Of a stretch of 64,000 bases of DNA, positions 1-10,992 are shown piece by piece. The position numbers and the translations under genes were made by a program. The stretch covers positions 3,038,001 to 3,102,000 of the forward strand of contig NZ_CP058601.1 in assembly GCF_013402815.2 (NCBI RefSeq). Reading direction: 5' to 3'. The stretch is from Natrinema halophilum. Lineage in GTDB: Archaea; Halobacteriota; Halobacteria; Halobacteriales; Natrialbaceae. Each line of letters opens with the position of its first letter. Positions within the stretch are counted from its first letter, which is position 1. The notes under the pieces are model-generated. The model had not been told where the DNA came from. It worked only from the letters and a program-made list of their open reading frames with translations, and searched no databases.

Positions 1-155
1 TGCCGATCGCCTCTCGAGGCGGCGATCATGGCTGAAGCGATCGGTCGGCCGGACGTCGGGTCCGGGTGCCGGAGATCGCGTGACGTCGAACCGCGGTGCC
101 TTCGACGTCGGCCGCGCTGTGTCGTCGTTTCCTCGGACGATCTTCGCCCCTCAAA

Positions 156-208
156 TTTTAGGTCTACCTAAAAACCGATACGCTTTTATTGGTTTAGGCG
201 AACCTAAA
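156..208 (+). promoter_or_regulatory. Siderophore operon promoter with two DtxR-type operators
   Basis: Two inverted repeats flank a TATA-like element. The first, 156-173, is TTTTAGG-TCTA-CCTAAAA (perfect 7-base arms). The second, 193-208, is TTTAGG-CGAA-CCTAAA (perfect 6-base arms). Between them, at about 183-190, lies the AT-rich sequence CTTTTATT, a plausible TATA box. The TTAGG...CCTAA core resembles operators of DtxR/IdeR-family metal repressors, the family to which haloarchaeal Idr and SirR belong. A repressor on both sites would cover the TATA box and transcription start, so iron-dependent repression of the operon is the natural inference. Confidence 0.75.
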
Positions 209-279
209 GTTCGAATGCATCGAACGATAGTACAACGTTCTTCGGGAACGTATCGTCGGCGGACGGAGGGTGAGCTGTC

Positions 280-1649
<1,370 letters not shown>

Positions 1650-1653
<4 letters not shown>

Positions 1654-3215
1654 CTGGCGACGAGGGTGCGGAGTCGCTCCGCCCGAGAACCGACGCACCA
1701 ACGCCGCCCGCGGCCGCGGATGCCTTTCTCGGCCATCCCGACGGCAACGCCGCGTACGAGGACGCGATTCGTCGGGCGCGTGACGCTCTCGTCGAGTCGT
1801 TCGCGACGGCCGAGGGCCCGTATTCGGGGCCCGATCCCGAGGCGCTTCGGAAGCAGCTGGATGAACTGGCCGTCTTCCCCGACGAGGGCGAGTCGGTCGA
1901 GGTCGTCCTCGAGACGGTCGCCGACGAAATACTCGATCGCTCCGTTCGCGTTCACGACCCCGGCTGCGTCGCCCATCTCCACTGTCCGCCGGCGATTCCT
2001 GCGCTCGCCGCCGAAGTGTTGCTCTCGGGCTCGAACCAGTCGATGGACTCGTTCGATCAGGCCCCCGCGGCGTCGGTCCTGGAAGAACGCGTCATAGACG
2101 TCTGCTGCGATCTGTTCGAGTATCCATCCGGTGCCGACGGCGTGTTCACGAGCGGCGGGACGGAGTCGAACGTCCTCAGTTTGCTTCTGGCCCGCGACTG
2201 GTACTGCGAGACGCGATTCGACCGGTCCGTCCAGACGGCCGGATTGCCGCCCGAGGCGGCCGACCTCCGCGTCCTCTGCTCGGATGCCGCTCACTTCACG
2301 ACCGAACAGGCAGCCCACCTCCTCGGACTCGGTGACGACGCGGTCGTTACCGTTCCGACCGACGACGACCGCCGGATCGATCTGTCCGCGCTGGACGCGA
2401 CCCTCGAGCGTCTCGAGGCCGACGGCCGCCGTCCGTTCGCGCTCGTCGGCACCGCCGGGACGACGGACTTCGGCAGCATCGACCCGCTTTCGGCGCTCGC
2501 AGATCGGGCCGCCGACCGCGACCTGTGGCTCCACGTCGACGCCGCCTACGGCGGGGCGTGCGCGATCAGCGATCGACTCCGCCCGAAGCTCGCGGGGATC
2601 GATCGCGCCGACTCGATCAGCGTCGACTTCCACAAACTGTTCTATCAGCCGATCGGCTGCGGGGCCTTCCTCCTCCGCGACGGGGAGCGGTATCGGCTGC
2701 TCGAGCGGAACGCGGCCTACCTCAATCCCGAACGCGACGAGTCGACGGGGGTCCCGAACCTCGTTTCGAAATCGTTGCGGACGACCCGCCGATTCGATGC
2801 GCTGAAGCCCTTCGTGACGTTCAACGCGCTCGGACGGTCGGGGCTGGCCGATTGCGTCGAGTACGTCTGCGACCTCGCCGACGCGGTCGCAGCCGAGATA
2901 CGGTCCGAACCGGCGCTGGAACTGTGTTGCGAGCCCGAACTGAGCGCGGTCGTCTTTCGATACCGTCCGGACCGACCGAGCGGGCGGACCGATTCGAGCG
3001 AGCTGGCCCACGTCGACCGCGTGAACCGCACGCTCCGCGACGAGCTGCTGGCCGACGATGCGGTGCTTCTCGCTCGCACGGAAATCGACGGTATCGCGGC
3101 GTTGAAAATGACCCTACTGAACCCCCGAACGACGCTTTCGGACCTCCGAGACGCTCTCGAGACGGTCGTCGACCGGGGCGAGACGCTCGAATGCGAGGTG
3201 CTCGATCCGACATGA
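1650..3215 (+). CDS. L-2,4-diaminobutyrate decarboxylase (RhbB/Ddc-like)
   Basis: A PLP-dependent group II decarboxylase of 521 residues. It should decarboxylate diaminobutyrate to 1,3-diaminopropane, the diamine backbone of schizokinen and rhizobactin 1021. The family pattern is clear: TSGGTESN near residue 168, HVDAAYGG near 294, and the PLP lysine K329 in SVDFHKLFYQP. The start overlaps the aminotransferase stop by 4 bases and the 3' end overlaps the following synthetase by 4 bases, so translation is probably coupled. The alternative of glutamate or aromatic amino acid decarboxylase is disfavoured by the operon context. Confidence 0.9.
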
Positions 3216-5236
3216 CAACTAGACAGCCGACGGCAACGACGACGACCGACGAGGACCGCATCGACCCGACGCGCGTCGCCCGCGATGCGTCGGTGCACAG
3301 CTTCCTGAACAGCTACTGTCACGAGACCGGTGCCGGCGAGTTCGTCCCGGCCGCGGACGCACCCGTCGATTGCCAGCCGTCGAGCGGGCTCGCCCTCCGG
3401 TGTCCACTCCCGAACCAGGGGCTAGCGCTCGTCGTTCCCGTCGACTACCGCTCCCCCACCGACCGTCATCTGTTCGACCTGCCCGCCTACTACCGGGCCG
3501 AGAGCGACGGTGAACCGGTCGAACTGGACTACGTCACGCTCGCGACGCTCGTGACGAAGGAACTCGCACTCGAGCGGGGTGTCGACGGGAACCGCGACGA
3601 CCTCGTCGAACGGGTCGTCCGATCCTGTCGGAACATCGAGCGGTTCGTCGACGCTCGCGCGGACGACGACGCGACCCTGTACGGACAGTCGTTTGCCTTC
3701 TGCGAGGCCGAACAGTCGCTCGTTTTCGGCCACCTGCGCCATCCGACTCCGAAGAGTCGCCGCGGACTGGAACGCACCGCCGAACGGTACGCTCCCGAAC
3801 TCGAGGGCTCGTTCCAGTTGCACTACGTCCGCGCCGATCCGGACATCGTCGAGGCGGAGTCCGCCTGCGACGAATCCGCGGCCGAATGGGTCCGCGATGC
3901 GTTGCGGGCGGATCCGACGGTCGCCGAGTCGGTCCTCGACGGGTACCTCGCAGCCGACGACGTCCTCTTGCCCGTTCACCCGTGGCAGGCGGAGCGATTA
4001 CTCGATCGACCGGCCGTCCGGGACCTCGTCGCGGCGGGTCGCCTCGAGTCCCTCGGGCCGCTGGGGCGGGAGTTCCACCCGACCTCCTCGGTGCGGACGC
4101 TGTACGCGCCCGATTCGCCGTTTATGCTCAAGGGATCGCTCGCGGTCGAGATCACCAACTCGATCCGGACGAACAAGCGCCCGGAACTCGAGCGCGGCGT
4201 CGCGATTTCGGCGCTATTGGCGACCGAATTCGGCGACGAACTACGCGACCGATTCCCAGCGTTCGACGTGATCCGCGACCCAGCGTACATGACGATCGAT
4301 CCGGACGCGCTGGGTGTCGATGGCGACGAATCCGGTTTCGAGGCCGTGCTCCGGGCAAATCCGTTCCGCGGCGACGACGCTCGGCGGGCGACGCCCGTCG
4401 TCGCGCTCTGCCAAGATGCGATCGGTGACGGCCGGTCCCGTCTCGGTCGCATCATCGCGGCCATCGCCGAGCGCGAGAGCCGCGAGACCGCAGCCGTCAG
4501 CGAGGAGTGGTTCCGCCGGTATCTAGAAATCTCGGTCCGGCCGCTCCTGTGGCTCTACCTCGAGCAGGGGATCGGTCTCGAGGCGCACCAGCAAAACAGC
4601 GTCCTCACGCTTTCCGACGCCGGTTACCCCGCCGAGTTCCGCTATCGTGACAATCAGGGCTATTACTTCCCCGAGAGCGCGTCCGATCGGCTCGAAACGT
4701 ACCTCCCCGGAATCGGCGGCCGGGCGAACTCGATCTGTCCGGACGACGTCGCAGACGAGCGAATCCGCTACTACGTCGTGCTCAACAACGCCATCGGCGT
4801 CATCAACGCCTTCGGGACCGCGGGACTGGTCGATGAAGCTGTGCTCCTTCCGATACTCCGCGAGGAACTCGACTCTCTCAGTGAGTTCGACCGGCCGGGA
4901 ACGACGATTCTGGAGCCGCTGCTCGAGTCGCCGACCGTGCCTCGAAAGGCGAACTTGCTGACACGGCTTCGCGGGTTAGACGAACTGAACGCGCCCTCGC
5001 TCGACGAGCAGTCGGTCTACGCCGACGTTCGGAACCCGCTGGTCGACTCGTCGAAATCAGTCGGGCGAGCCAATGAGACGGGCAGGACAGATCAGGTCGA
5101 CGGGACGGATGAGTCCGGTCAGGTCGACGGGACGGATGAGTCCGGTCAGGTCGACGGGACGGATGAGTCCGGTCAGGTCGACGGGACGGGCAGGGTTGGT
5201 CAGTCCGACGACTCGGGTCCGGAGGGGCGCCGATGA
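3212..5236 (+). CDS. IucA/IucC-family NIS siderophore synthetase (RhbC position)
   Basis: An NRPS-independent siderophore synthetase of 674 residues. Enzymes of this family activate a carboxylate of citrate with ATP and condense it with an amine or hydroxylamine. Recognisable family segments are HPWQ around residue 258, an NSIRTNKRPE-type ATP/citrate segment near 318, and an EAHQQN motif near 458 followed by FRYRDNQGYY. The C-terminal FhuF-like region is followed by an unusual low-complexity tail made of nine-residue QVDGTDESG repeats. ATG at 3212 was chosen because it overlaps the upstream stop by 4 bases and starts the homologous region; the open frame upstream of it lies inside the decarboxylase gene. 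Which of the two synthetases makes the first amide bond cannot be told from sequence. Confidence 0.9.
   Translation: MTTRQPTATTTTDEDRIDPTRVARDASVHSFLNSYCHETGAGEFVPAADAPVDCQPSSGLALRCPLPNQGLALVVPVDYRSPTDRHLFDLPAYYRAESDGEPVELDYVTLATLVTKELALERGVDGNRDDLVERVVRSCRNIERFVDARADDDATLYGQSFAFCEAEQSLVFGHLRHPTPKSRRGLERTAERYAPELEGSFQLHYVRADPDIVEAESACDESAAEWVRDALRADPTVAESVLDGYLAADDVLLPVHPWQAERLLDRPAVRDLVAAGRLESLGPLGREFHPTSSVRTLYAPDSPFMLKGSLAVEITNSIRTNKRPELERGVAISALLATEFGDELRDRFPAFDVIRDPAYMTIDPDALGVDGDESGFEAVLRANPFRGDDARRATPVVALCQDAIGDGRSRLGRIIAAIAERESRETAAVSEEWFRRYLEISVRPLLWLYLEQGIGLEAHQQNSVLTLSDAGYPAEFRYRDNQGYYFPESASDRLETYLPGIGGRANSICPDDVADERIRYYVVLNNAIGVINAFGTAGLVDEAVLLPILREELDSLSEFDRPGTTILEPLLESPTVPRKANLLTRLRGLDELNAPSLDEQSVYADVRNPLVDSSKSVGRANETGRTDQVDGTDESGQVDGTDESGQVDGTDESGQVDGTGRVGQSDDSGPEGRR
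5093..5192 (+). repeat. 27-base in-frame tandem repeat, three copies plus a partial
   Basis: Copies begin at 5093, 5120 and 5147, and a fourth begins at 5174 and diverges after about 17 bases. Each copy encodes QVDGTDESG. The three full copies are identical in sequence, which points to recent expansion by slippage or unequal recombination. The repeat lies in the tail of the first siderophore synthetase, outside the recognisable catalytic region. Confidence 0.9.
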
Positions 5237-5898
5237 CGGCACGATCCCCGTCCCGCGGCCCGCACAATACTGTCGTCTCGGTGTACGATTTCGAGTACTA
5301 CGACGAGACGATCGATCGCCACATCGGGTTCCGTCCGGTCTCGCTCGAGCGTGACCTCGGCCGCTTGCACGCGTGGTTTGGTTCGCCCCACGTCAAACCC
5401 TACTGGGATCTCGACGAGCCCTTGCTCGCCTTTCGCGAGACGCTCCGGCAAAAGCTCGCGGACGACCACCGGACGCTGTACGTCGGCTGTCTGGATCACG
5501 TTCCGATGAGTTACTGGGAACGGTACTGGGCCGCCGCGGACGACCTGGCGGCGTACTACGATGCCGAGCCCGCCGATCAGGGCGTTCACCTCCTGTTCGG
5601 TCCCGAGGAATACCTCGGAGAGGGGTACGCGGCTCCCCTGCTTCGGACGATGATGGCGCTCCAGTTCAGCCATCCCGAGACCGACCGACTCGTCGCCGAA
5701 CCCGACGCCCGCAACGAGGCGGTTCTCGCGACCGCGGAACAGTGTGGCTGGGACCTCCGACGGGAGTTCGAATTCGAGGCGGAAGACAAGACGGCGGTCT
5801 TCGCCGTCTGCACGCGGGACCGATTCGAACGCGAAATCTGGCCGCCGACCGCCGCCGAGGCGGACGCGCGATCGCCCGAGGTGAGCGACGATGACTGA
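5233..5898 (+). CDS. Siderophore N-acetyltransferase (IucB/RhbD-like, GNAT fold)
   Basis: 221 residues. It should acetylate the N-hydroxylated diaminopropane to give the hydroxamate arm of the siderophore. It carries the AlcB-type start of the family: a GFRPVSLERDL stretch, then HAWFGSPHVKPYWDLDEP near residues 44-62, and an acetyl-CoA region around GPEEYLGEGYAAPLLR (about 117-132). It overlaps the upstream synthetase by 4 bases and the downstream monooxygenase by 8 bases. An internal start nearer the conserved region cannot be excluded, because the first 15 residues are not family-like. Confidence 0.88.
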   Translation: MTARSPSRGPHNTVVSVYDFEYYDETIDRHIGFRPVSLERDLGRLHAWFGSPHVKPYWDLDEPLLAFRETLRQKLADDHRTLYVGCLDHVPMSYWERYWAAADDLAAYYDAEPADQGVHLLFGPEEYLGEGYAAPLLRTMMALQFSHPETDRLVAEPDARNEAVLATAEQCGWDLRREFEFEAEDKTAVFAVCTRDRFEREIWPPTAAEADARSPEVSDDD

Positions 5899-7363
5899 GG
5901 ACGGCGATTCACGTCCCGTCATCGACCGCGGGCACTACGACGTCCTCGGTGTCGGCCTCGGCCCGTTCAACCTCGGACTTGCGGCGTTGCTCGACGGTGC
6001 CGATCCCGAACTCGACCTCGATGCCGTCTTCCTCGAGCAGGACCGCGAGTTCGCCTGGCACGAGGGGATGCTGATCGAGGGTGTGACGCTCGAGGTGCCG
6101 TTTCTCGCGGACCTGGTGACGATGGCCGATCCGACCAATCCCTACAGCTTCCTCAATTACGTCCGCGAATACGACCGCATCTACGAGTTTTACTTCTACG
6201 AGACGTTCCAAATCCCCCGCCGCGAGTACGACGAGTACCTCCGCTGGGTCGCCGAGGGCGTCCCGACGACGCGGTTCGGACGGGAGGTGACAAGAGTCGA
6301 GTACGAGGCTGCGGATAGCAGTCCGAACGGATCGAGAACGGAGACGACCGAGACGTCTCCGTCCGACGAGGGGACGTTCGTCGTCGAGGCCGTCGACCCC
6401 GACACTGGACGGCGATACTGCTACCGCGCCGCGGATCTAGTCGTGGGCGTCGGCTCACGGCCCGCACTGCCCGAGTTCGCCCGACCCTACGCTCACGCCG
6501 ACGGCTCGCTGTTCCATACTGCCGACTTCCTCGAGCGCCGCGACGACGTTCTCGCGACCGACGCGATCACCGTCGTCGGCTCTGGGCAGAGCGCGGCGGA
6601 AGTCGTCCTCGACCTGCTCGAGCGCCAGTCGGCCCATCAGTACCGACTCGACTGGCTCACCCGCTCGGACGGCTTCTTCCCCATGGAGTACTCGAAGCTC
6701 GGTCTCCAGCACTTCACGCCCGAGTACACTCGGTACTTCTACGACTTGCCGCAGTCGCGAAAGGACGACCTGCTGGCCGAACAGGACCTGCTGTACAAAG
6801 GGATCGATCCCGAGACCAGCGATCGGATCTACGACACCCTCTACGAGCGATCCATCGGCGACCGCGAGCCCGATTTCGGAATGCTCGCGACGACTGCCGT
6901 CGTCGACGTCGAACGGGTCGACGGCAGCTACTGGCTCGAGTGCGAGCAGCGCCAGCAGGAACGCGAGTTCGCACTCGAGACCGACGCCGTCATCCTCGGA
7001 ACGGGCTACCACCGGCCGATGCCGGCGTTTCTCGAGCCAATCGCCGATCGACTTGCGTTCGACGACCGGGAGCGACTCCGCGTCGACGAGGCGTACCGCC
7101 TCGACGGTGCTCTCGGCAACGCAGGCGGGTCCGGCGGCCGCGTCTTCGTCCAGAACGCCGGGATACACACGCACGGCGTGGGAACGCCGGACCTCGGTCT
7201 GGGTTGTTACCGGAACGCGGTTATCATCGACCAGCTGGCCGGCCGCGAGGTGTATCCCGTCGACCGGGAGACCGTCTTTCAGGATTTCGACGTCGACGCG
7301 TTCGCCAACCACGCGCCCGCTCGAACCGACGCTGTACGATCGCTTTCAATAGAGACGAAGTAA
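5891..7363 (+). CDS. Siderophore diamine N-monooxygenase (IucD/RhbE-like)
   Basis: A flavin-dependent N-hydroxylating monooxygenase of 490 residues, related to lysine/ornithine N6-hydroxylases. The expected reaction is NADPH- and O2-dependent hydroxylation of 1,3-diaminopropane. The FAD-binding segment is at the N terminus (GVGLGPFNLGLAALL, about residues 18-32), an NADPH-binding VVGSGQSAAEVVLDLLE lies near residues 227-243, and the C-terminal ATGY-like motif reads LGTGYHRP near 370. A short Ser/Thr/Glu-rich insert lies near residues 140-160. It overlaps the acetyltransferase by 8 bases and is 3 bases from the second synthetase. Confidence 0.92.
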   Translation: MTEDGDSRPVIDRGHYDVLGVGLGPFNLGLAALLDGADPELDLDAVFLEQDREFAWHEGMLIEGVTLEVPFLADLVTMADPTNPYSFLNYVREYDRIYEFYFYETFQIPRREYDEYLRWVAEGVPTTRFGREVTRVEYEAADSSPNGSRTETTETSPSDEGTFVVEAVDPDTGRRYCYRAADLVVGVGSRPALPEFARPYAHADGSLFHTADFLERRDDVLATDAITVVGSGQSAAEVVLDLLERQSAHQYRLDWLTRSDGFFPMEYSKLGLQHFTPEYTRYFYDLPQSRKDDLLAEQDLLYKGIDPETSDRIYDTLYERSIGDREPDFGMLATTAVVDVERVDGSYWLECEQRQQEREFALETDAVILGTGYHRPMPAFLEPIADRLAFDDRERLRVDEAYRLDGALGNAGGSGGRVFVQNAGIHTHGVGTPDLGLGCYRNAVIIDQLAGREVYPVDRETVFQDFDVDAFANHAPARTDAVRSLSIETK

Positions 7364-7366
7364 CTC

Positions 7367-9298
7367 ATGCAAAACGCACGACAAGGTTCGGAGACGGATA
7401 CGGAGTACGGACTCGACGGAATCGAACGGCTGAACGACGTGCTGACCGCGGACCGCTGGGACGACGTCGGACGGGAACTGCTCGGGAAGATCCTTCGAGA
7501 GTTCGCATACGAGGACATGCTCGAACCCAAGCCGGTCGACGTCGACGGCCCAAACGGCGAGTGGACGCGGTACGAGATCGATCTCGAGGGGACGCGCTAC
7601 CGCTTCGACGCCGTCGAACGGTACTGGGACAGCTATAGCGTTCGCGTCGACTCGATCGAACGCGATGCGGGCGACGGGTTCGAACCCGCCGCTGACCCCC
7701 TCCAGTTCGTTGTCGACGTCGAACCGACGGTCGAGATGGACTCCATTACGGCCGGCCACCTCGTCCGCGAATACAGCAAGACGCTGCTCGCGGATGCGCA
7801 CATCGACGCCGGCGATGACGTCGACGGTGCAGACGGTGATATCGCCGACGGTGAGGTTGCCGATACAACTGATAACGGCAGCGCCACCGACGATGCCGCC
7901 AGCCCCGCGGACTCCATCCTCGAGATGAGCTACGCCGAGATCGAAGGCGAAATGACCGGCCACCCGTGGCTTACCTTCAACAAGGGCCGGGTCGGCTGGG
8001 GGTACGACGACTACCGCGACTACGCACCGGAGTGCTCCGAGCCGATTCGGCTCTCCTGGTGTGCCGTCGCACGCGAGACGGCCTCGTTCGCCAGCGTCGA
8101 CGGACTCGACCACGAGTCCCTGCTCGAGTCGGAACTCGGGAGCCAGTACGGTCGATTCCGCGACGAACTCGTCCATCGGGGGCTCGAACCGGACGAGTAT
8201 CGGTTCCTGCCGGTCCACGACTGGCAGTGGAAGAACGCGATCGTCCCGCTGTTCGGTAAACAGATCGCGACGGACGACATCGTCCCGCTCGGGATGGGTC
8301 CGAACGAGTACCTGCCTATGCAGTCTGTCCGGACGTTCGTCAACCTCGACGAGCCCGCCAGGCACAACGTCAAGCTCCCGATGCAGATCTCCAACACGCT
8401 CGTCTGGCGCGGCTTGCCGGGCGAGCGCACCGAAGCGGCCCCCTCCGTCACGGAGTACATCAAACGCATCCGCGACTCGGACCCCTTCCTGCGCAACGAG
8501 TGCGAGGTCGTCTTGCCCGGCGAAATCGCGGGCGTGAACGTCGATCATCCGACCTTCGATGCGCTTTCCGGGCCGGCCTACCAGTACACCGAACTGCTTG
8601 GCTGCGTCTGGCGGGAGAGCGTCACGGACCTGATCGACGAGGACGAGCGGGCGATGACCCTCGCTGCGTTGCTACACGTCGAAGACGGAACGCCGGTGGT
8701 CTCGAAACTGGTCCAACGCTCCGCCCTCTCGCTCTCGTCGTGGCTCGAGGAACTGTTCGACACGATGCTCCCGCCGCTCCTGCACTATCTCTACCGGTAC
8801 GGAACCGCGTTCTCGCCCCACGGGGAGAACACGATCCTCGTTCTCGAGGACCACCGGCCGTCACGGCTCGGCGTCAAGGATTTCGTCGACGACGTCAACG
8901 TCGCCGACGCGCCGCTCGAGGAACTCCGTGACCTGCCGGCCGCACTCGACGACGTGCTCCTCTCGGTACCGCCGGAAGAACTGCGTCTGTTCGTCGTCTA
9001 CGGCCTGCTCGTCGGTGTCTACCGCTATCTCGCTGACTTGCTGGTCCGCCACCACGACTACTCGGAGGACCGGTTCTGGGGACAGGTCCGGACCGCGATC
9101 GAGGACTATCACGCGCGGTTCCCCGACCTCGAAGACCGGTTCGAGCTATTCGATCTGCTCGAGCCGACGGTTCCGAAGCTAACGCTGAACCGCAACCGGA
9201 TCGCCGACGTTGGCTACGGTGACCTCTCCGAGCGGCCCCACGCGATCGAACACGGTACCGTCCCGAACCCGCTGTACCAGGTCGGACCCGAGCGGTGA
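7367..9298 (+). CDS. Second IucA/IucC-family NIS siderophore synthetase (RhbF position)
   Basis: 643 residues, paralogous to the synthetase at 3212-5236. It probably adds the second hydroxamate arm to citrate. Seen: a GHPWLTFNKGRVGWG segment near residue 200, HDWQWKN near 285, an ISNTLVWRGLPGERTEAAPS stretch near 345, and SPHGENTILVLED near 484, all typical of the family. An Asp/Gly-rich insert (about residues 145-180) interrupts the N-terminal region, as is common in haloarchaeal proteins. It closes the operon. No exporter, receptor or uptake ABC genes follow, so transport must be encoded elsewhere. Confidence 0.9.
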   Translation: MQNARQGSETDTEYGLDGIERLNDVLTADRWDDVGRELLGKILREFAYEDMLEPKPVDVDGPNGEWTRYEIDLEGTRYRFDAVERYWDSYSVRVDSIERDAGDGFEPAADPLQFVVDVEPTVEMDSITAGHLVREYSKTLLADAHIDAGDDVDGADGDIADGEVADTTDNGSATDDAASPADSILEMSYAEIEGEMTGHPWLTFNKGRVGWGYDDYRDYAPECSEPIRLSWCAVARETASFASVDGLDHESLLESELGSQYGRFRDELVHRGLEPDEYRFLPVHDWQWKNAIVPLFGKQIATDDIVPLGMGPNEYLPMQSVRTFVNLDEPARHNVKLPMQISNTLVWRGLPGERTEAAPSVTEYIKRIRDSDPFLRNECEVVLPGEIAGVNVDHPTFDALSGPAYQYTELLGCVWRESVTDLIDEDERAMTLAALLHVEDGTPVVSKLVQRSALSLSSWLEELFDTMLPPLLHYLYRYGTAFSPHGENTILVLEDHRPSRLGVKDFVDDVNVADAPLEELRDLPAALDDVLLSVPPEELRLFVVYGLLVGVYRYLADLLVRHHDYSEDRFWGQVRTAIEDYHARFPDLEDRFELFDLLEPTVPKLTLNRNRIADVGYGDLSERPHAIEHGTVPNPLYQVGPER

Positions 9299-9407
9299 CC
9301 TGGCGCAGACGGTGCTCGAGTTCGTGGGTATTCGATCCACGCGAGCTCCGTCCGTAGCTGTGTCAGCGGTGAAGCGAGAGGGGATTGTCCGCCCTCGTCT
9401 CTTGTCT

Positions 9408-9434
9408 CGGGCGGTGTCAATCCGACACCGCCCG
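9408..9434. terminator. Perfect hairpin between the siderophore operon and sufU
   Basis: CGGGCGGTGTC at 9408-9418 and GACACCGCCCG at 9424-9434 form an 11-base-pair stem with a 5-base loop. It sits 110 bases after the last siderophore gene and 197 bases beyond the stop of the convergent sufU-like gene, so it could end transcription from either side. Archaeal termination usually relies on T-rich tracts, which are absent here, so an alternative role (a processing site or small structured RNA) is possible. I see no other gene in 9299-9630. Confidence 0.4.
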
Positions 9435-9630
9435 CTAAAAGACCTCCCACCTATGATCGAAGACGTGAATCGCGTCCTCGGGAAGGCCGACCGTCATCGA
9501 TTCGCCGCTCTCGCGAACGACGTGAACGAGGGCGCGGAAGCGAGTTCTTCTTCCGGTCTTTTGGGCCAGCTTTCGCTTCGAGCGCCGTGTTCGCACAGCG
9601 AGCACATCCGACACAGAAAACGGGGTAGCG

Positions 9631-10050
9631 TCAGTCCTCAGTCGTCGTCTTCTCCACGTCGAGTTCGCCCTGGTAGATCTCAGCGCCGTCCTGGGCGACC
9701 TTCTCGGCGAGGACGGCACATTTGACTCGCATCGGTGAAATGTCGACCCCTAGCATGTCGATTACGTCGTCGCGGTCCATCTCGAGCAGTTCGTCGACGC
9801 TTTTCCCGACGAGTTCGCCGGAGAGCATGCTGGCGGAGGCTTGACTGATCGCACAGCCATCGCCCTGGAAGGCGACCCGCTCGATCGTCTCCTCGTCCTC
9901 GTCGAGTTTGACGTCCATGCGGATCTCGTCGCCACACATCGGGTTCTCGCCGACGTGGGTAAACGTGGGATCCTTGAGCCCCCCGTAGTTCCGGGGGTTT
10001 TTGTAGTGGTCGAGGATCTGCTGTCGGTACATATCCGAACCCAGTCCCAT
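9631..10050 (-). CDS. sufU: SufU/NifU-like iron-sulfur cluster assembly scaffold
   Basis: 139 residues, an IscU/SufU-type scaffold that receives sulfur from a cysteine desulfurase and holds a nascent Fe-S cluster or zinc. The three conserved cysteines are visible: in NPMCGDEIRM, in GDGCAISQASASM and in RVKCAVLAEKV. The N terminus (MYRQQILDHYKNPRNYGG) is characteristic. The family member with the insert between the second and third cysteine is SufU, which works with SufS; a sufS gene lies 4 kb away on the same strand at 14139-15383. ATG at 10050 is preferred, although the ATG six codons later also fits. Confidence 0.9.
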   Translation of the reverse strand: MGLGSDMYRQQILDHYKNPRNYGGLKDPTFTHVGENPMCGDEIRMDVKLDEDEETIERVAFQGDGCAISQASASMLSGELVGKSVDELLEMDRDDVIDMLGVDISPMRVKCAVLAEKVAQDGAEIYQGELDVEKTTTED

Positions 10051-10139
10051 TGTCGTGTGCGGATAGGCCAGTGAGTTGTAAAAGGGTTCCGGGGACGAAA
10101 CGAACGGTCACGTCCGCGTTCCGTCGGCTTCCGCGTCCG

Positions 10140-10772
10140 TCACGCGTCTCCCGTAACCTCCTCGTCGAATCGCTCGAGGTACTCCCGCACGAACGCCGCA
10201 CGGTCGGCGGCGAGTTCGCGACCAACGTCGGTGTACATCCGCTCCGGCAGGTCGAGGATCTTCTCGTAGAAGTGGTCGTACTGGGTCGCACAGGTGCCGG
10301 CGTCGTCTCCGGTGGTCGAGCGGGAAGACCCGTGTATCGGCGTCCCGATTTCGCCGCCGTGGGCGAACACGCGGGCGATACCAACCGCGCCGAGCGCGTC
10401 GAGGTTGTCCGCGTCGGAGACGAGTTTCGCCTCGAGCGTTGCGGGTTCGATATCGTTCGAGTATCGATGTGCGCGGATACAGTGCTGGACGCGCTCGACC
10501 GCGTTCGGGGCTTCGTCGAAATCGTGCAGAATCCGCCCTGATTCCCGTGCACCCCAGGTTGCGTGATCGTCGATTTCGCCGCGATCCTCCTTGCTCCGGC
10601 CGATATCGTGGAGGAAAACGGCGAGTCGGACGATGCGTTCGTCGACCGATTCTGCGTGGCGATCGACGATCGTCTCAGCTAGCGCCTCGACCCGCTGGAC
10701 GTGGTGCCAGTCGTGGGCCGGTGACGCATCCGTGAAATAGGATCTGGCGCGGTTGCGAACTGCTTCGAGCAT
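10140..10772 (-). CDS. HD-domain phosphohydrolase
   Basis: 210 residues. A metal-dependent HD-superfamily hydrolase of the small YedJ/YpgQ-like group. Metal-binding residues are seen as H in DWHHVQRV near residue 20, HD in FLHDIGRSKED near 60, and a later H in QHCIRAHRY near 105. The natural substrate is unknown; nucleotide phosphates are usual for the group. A TATA-like AAAATATAG at 10797-10805 (CTATATTTT on the coding strand) lies about 28 bases upstream of the ATG at 10772, which fits a leaderless transcript and argues against the longer open frame that starts at 10859. Confidence 0.85.
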   Translation of the reverse strand: MLEAVRNRARSYFTDASPAHDWHHVQRVEALAETIVDRHAESVDERIVRLAVFLHDIGRSKEDRGEIDDHATWGARESGRILHDFDEAPNAVERVQHCIRAHRYSNDIEPATLEAKLVSDADNLDALGAVGIARVFAHGGEIGTPIHGSSRSTTGDDAGTCATQYDHFYEKILDLPERMYTDVGRELAADRAAFVREYLERFDEEVTGDA

Positions 10773-10992
10773 AGTTGAACGTATTTCGGCGGCGGGAAAA
10801 TATAGCCATCGTCCATGCGCGTCTGCCAACCGTGAACGGTCGATCGGCAAACGAATCACGAAAGACCGTGTTCACGAGGGAGGTTGGCATCGTTCGCGTT
10901 CGAATACTGGACCACTGTTCGAATTACCGTCTGCGGAAAAGTGACACGAGATGCGCCACCCCTGTCCCTTGAACTTTCAGTACGGTGCCACC

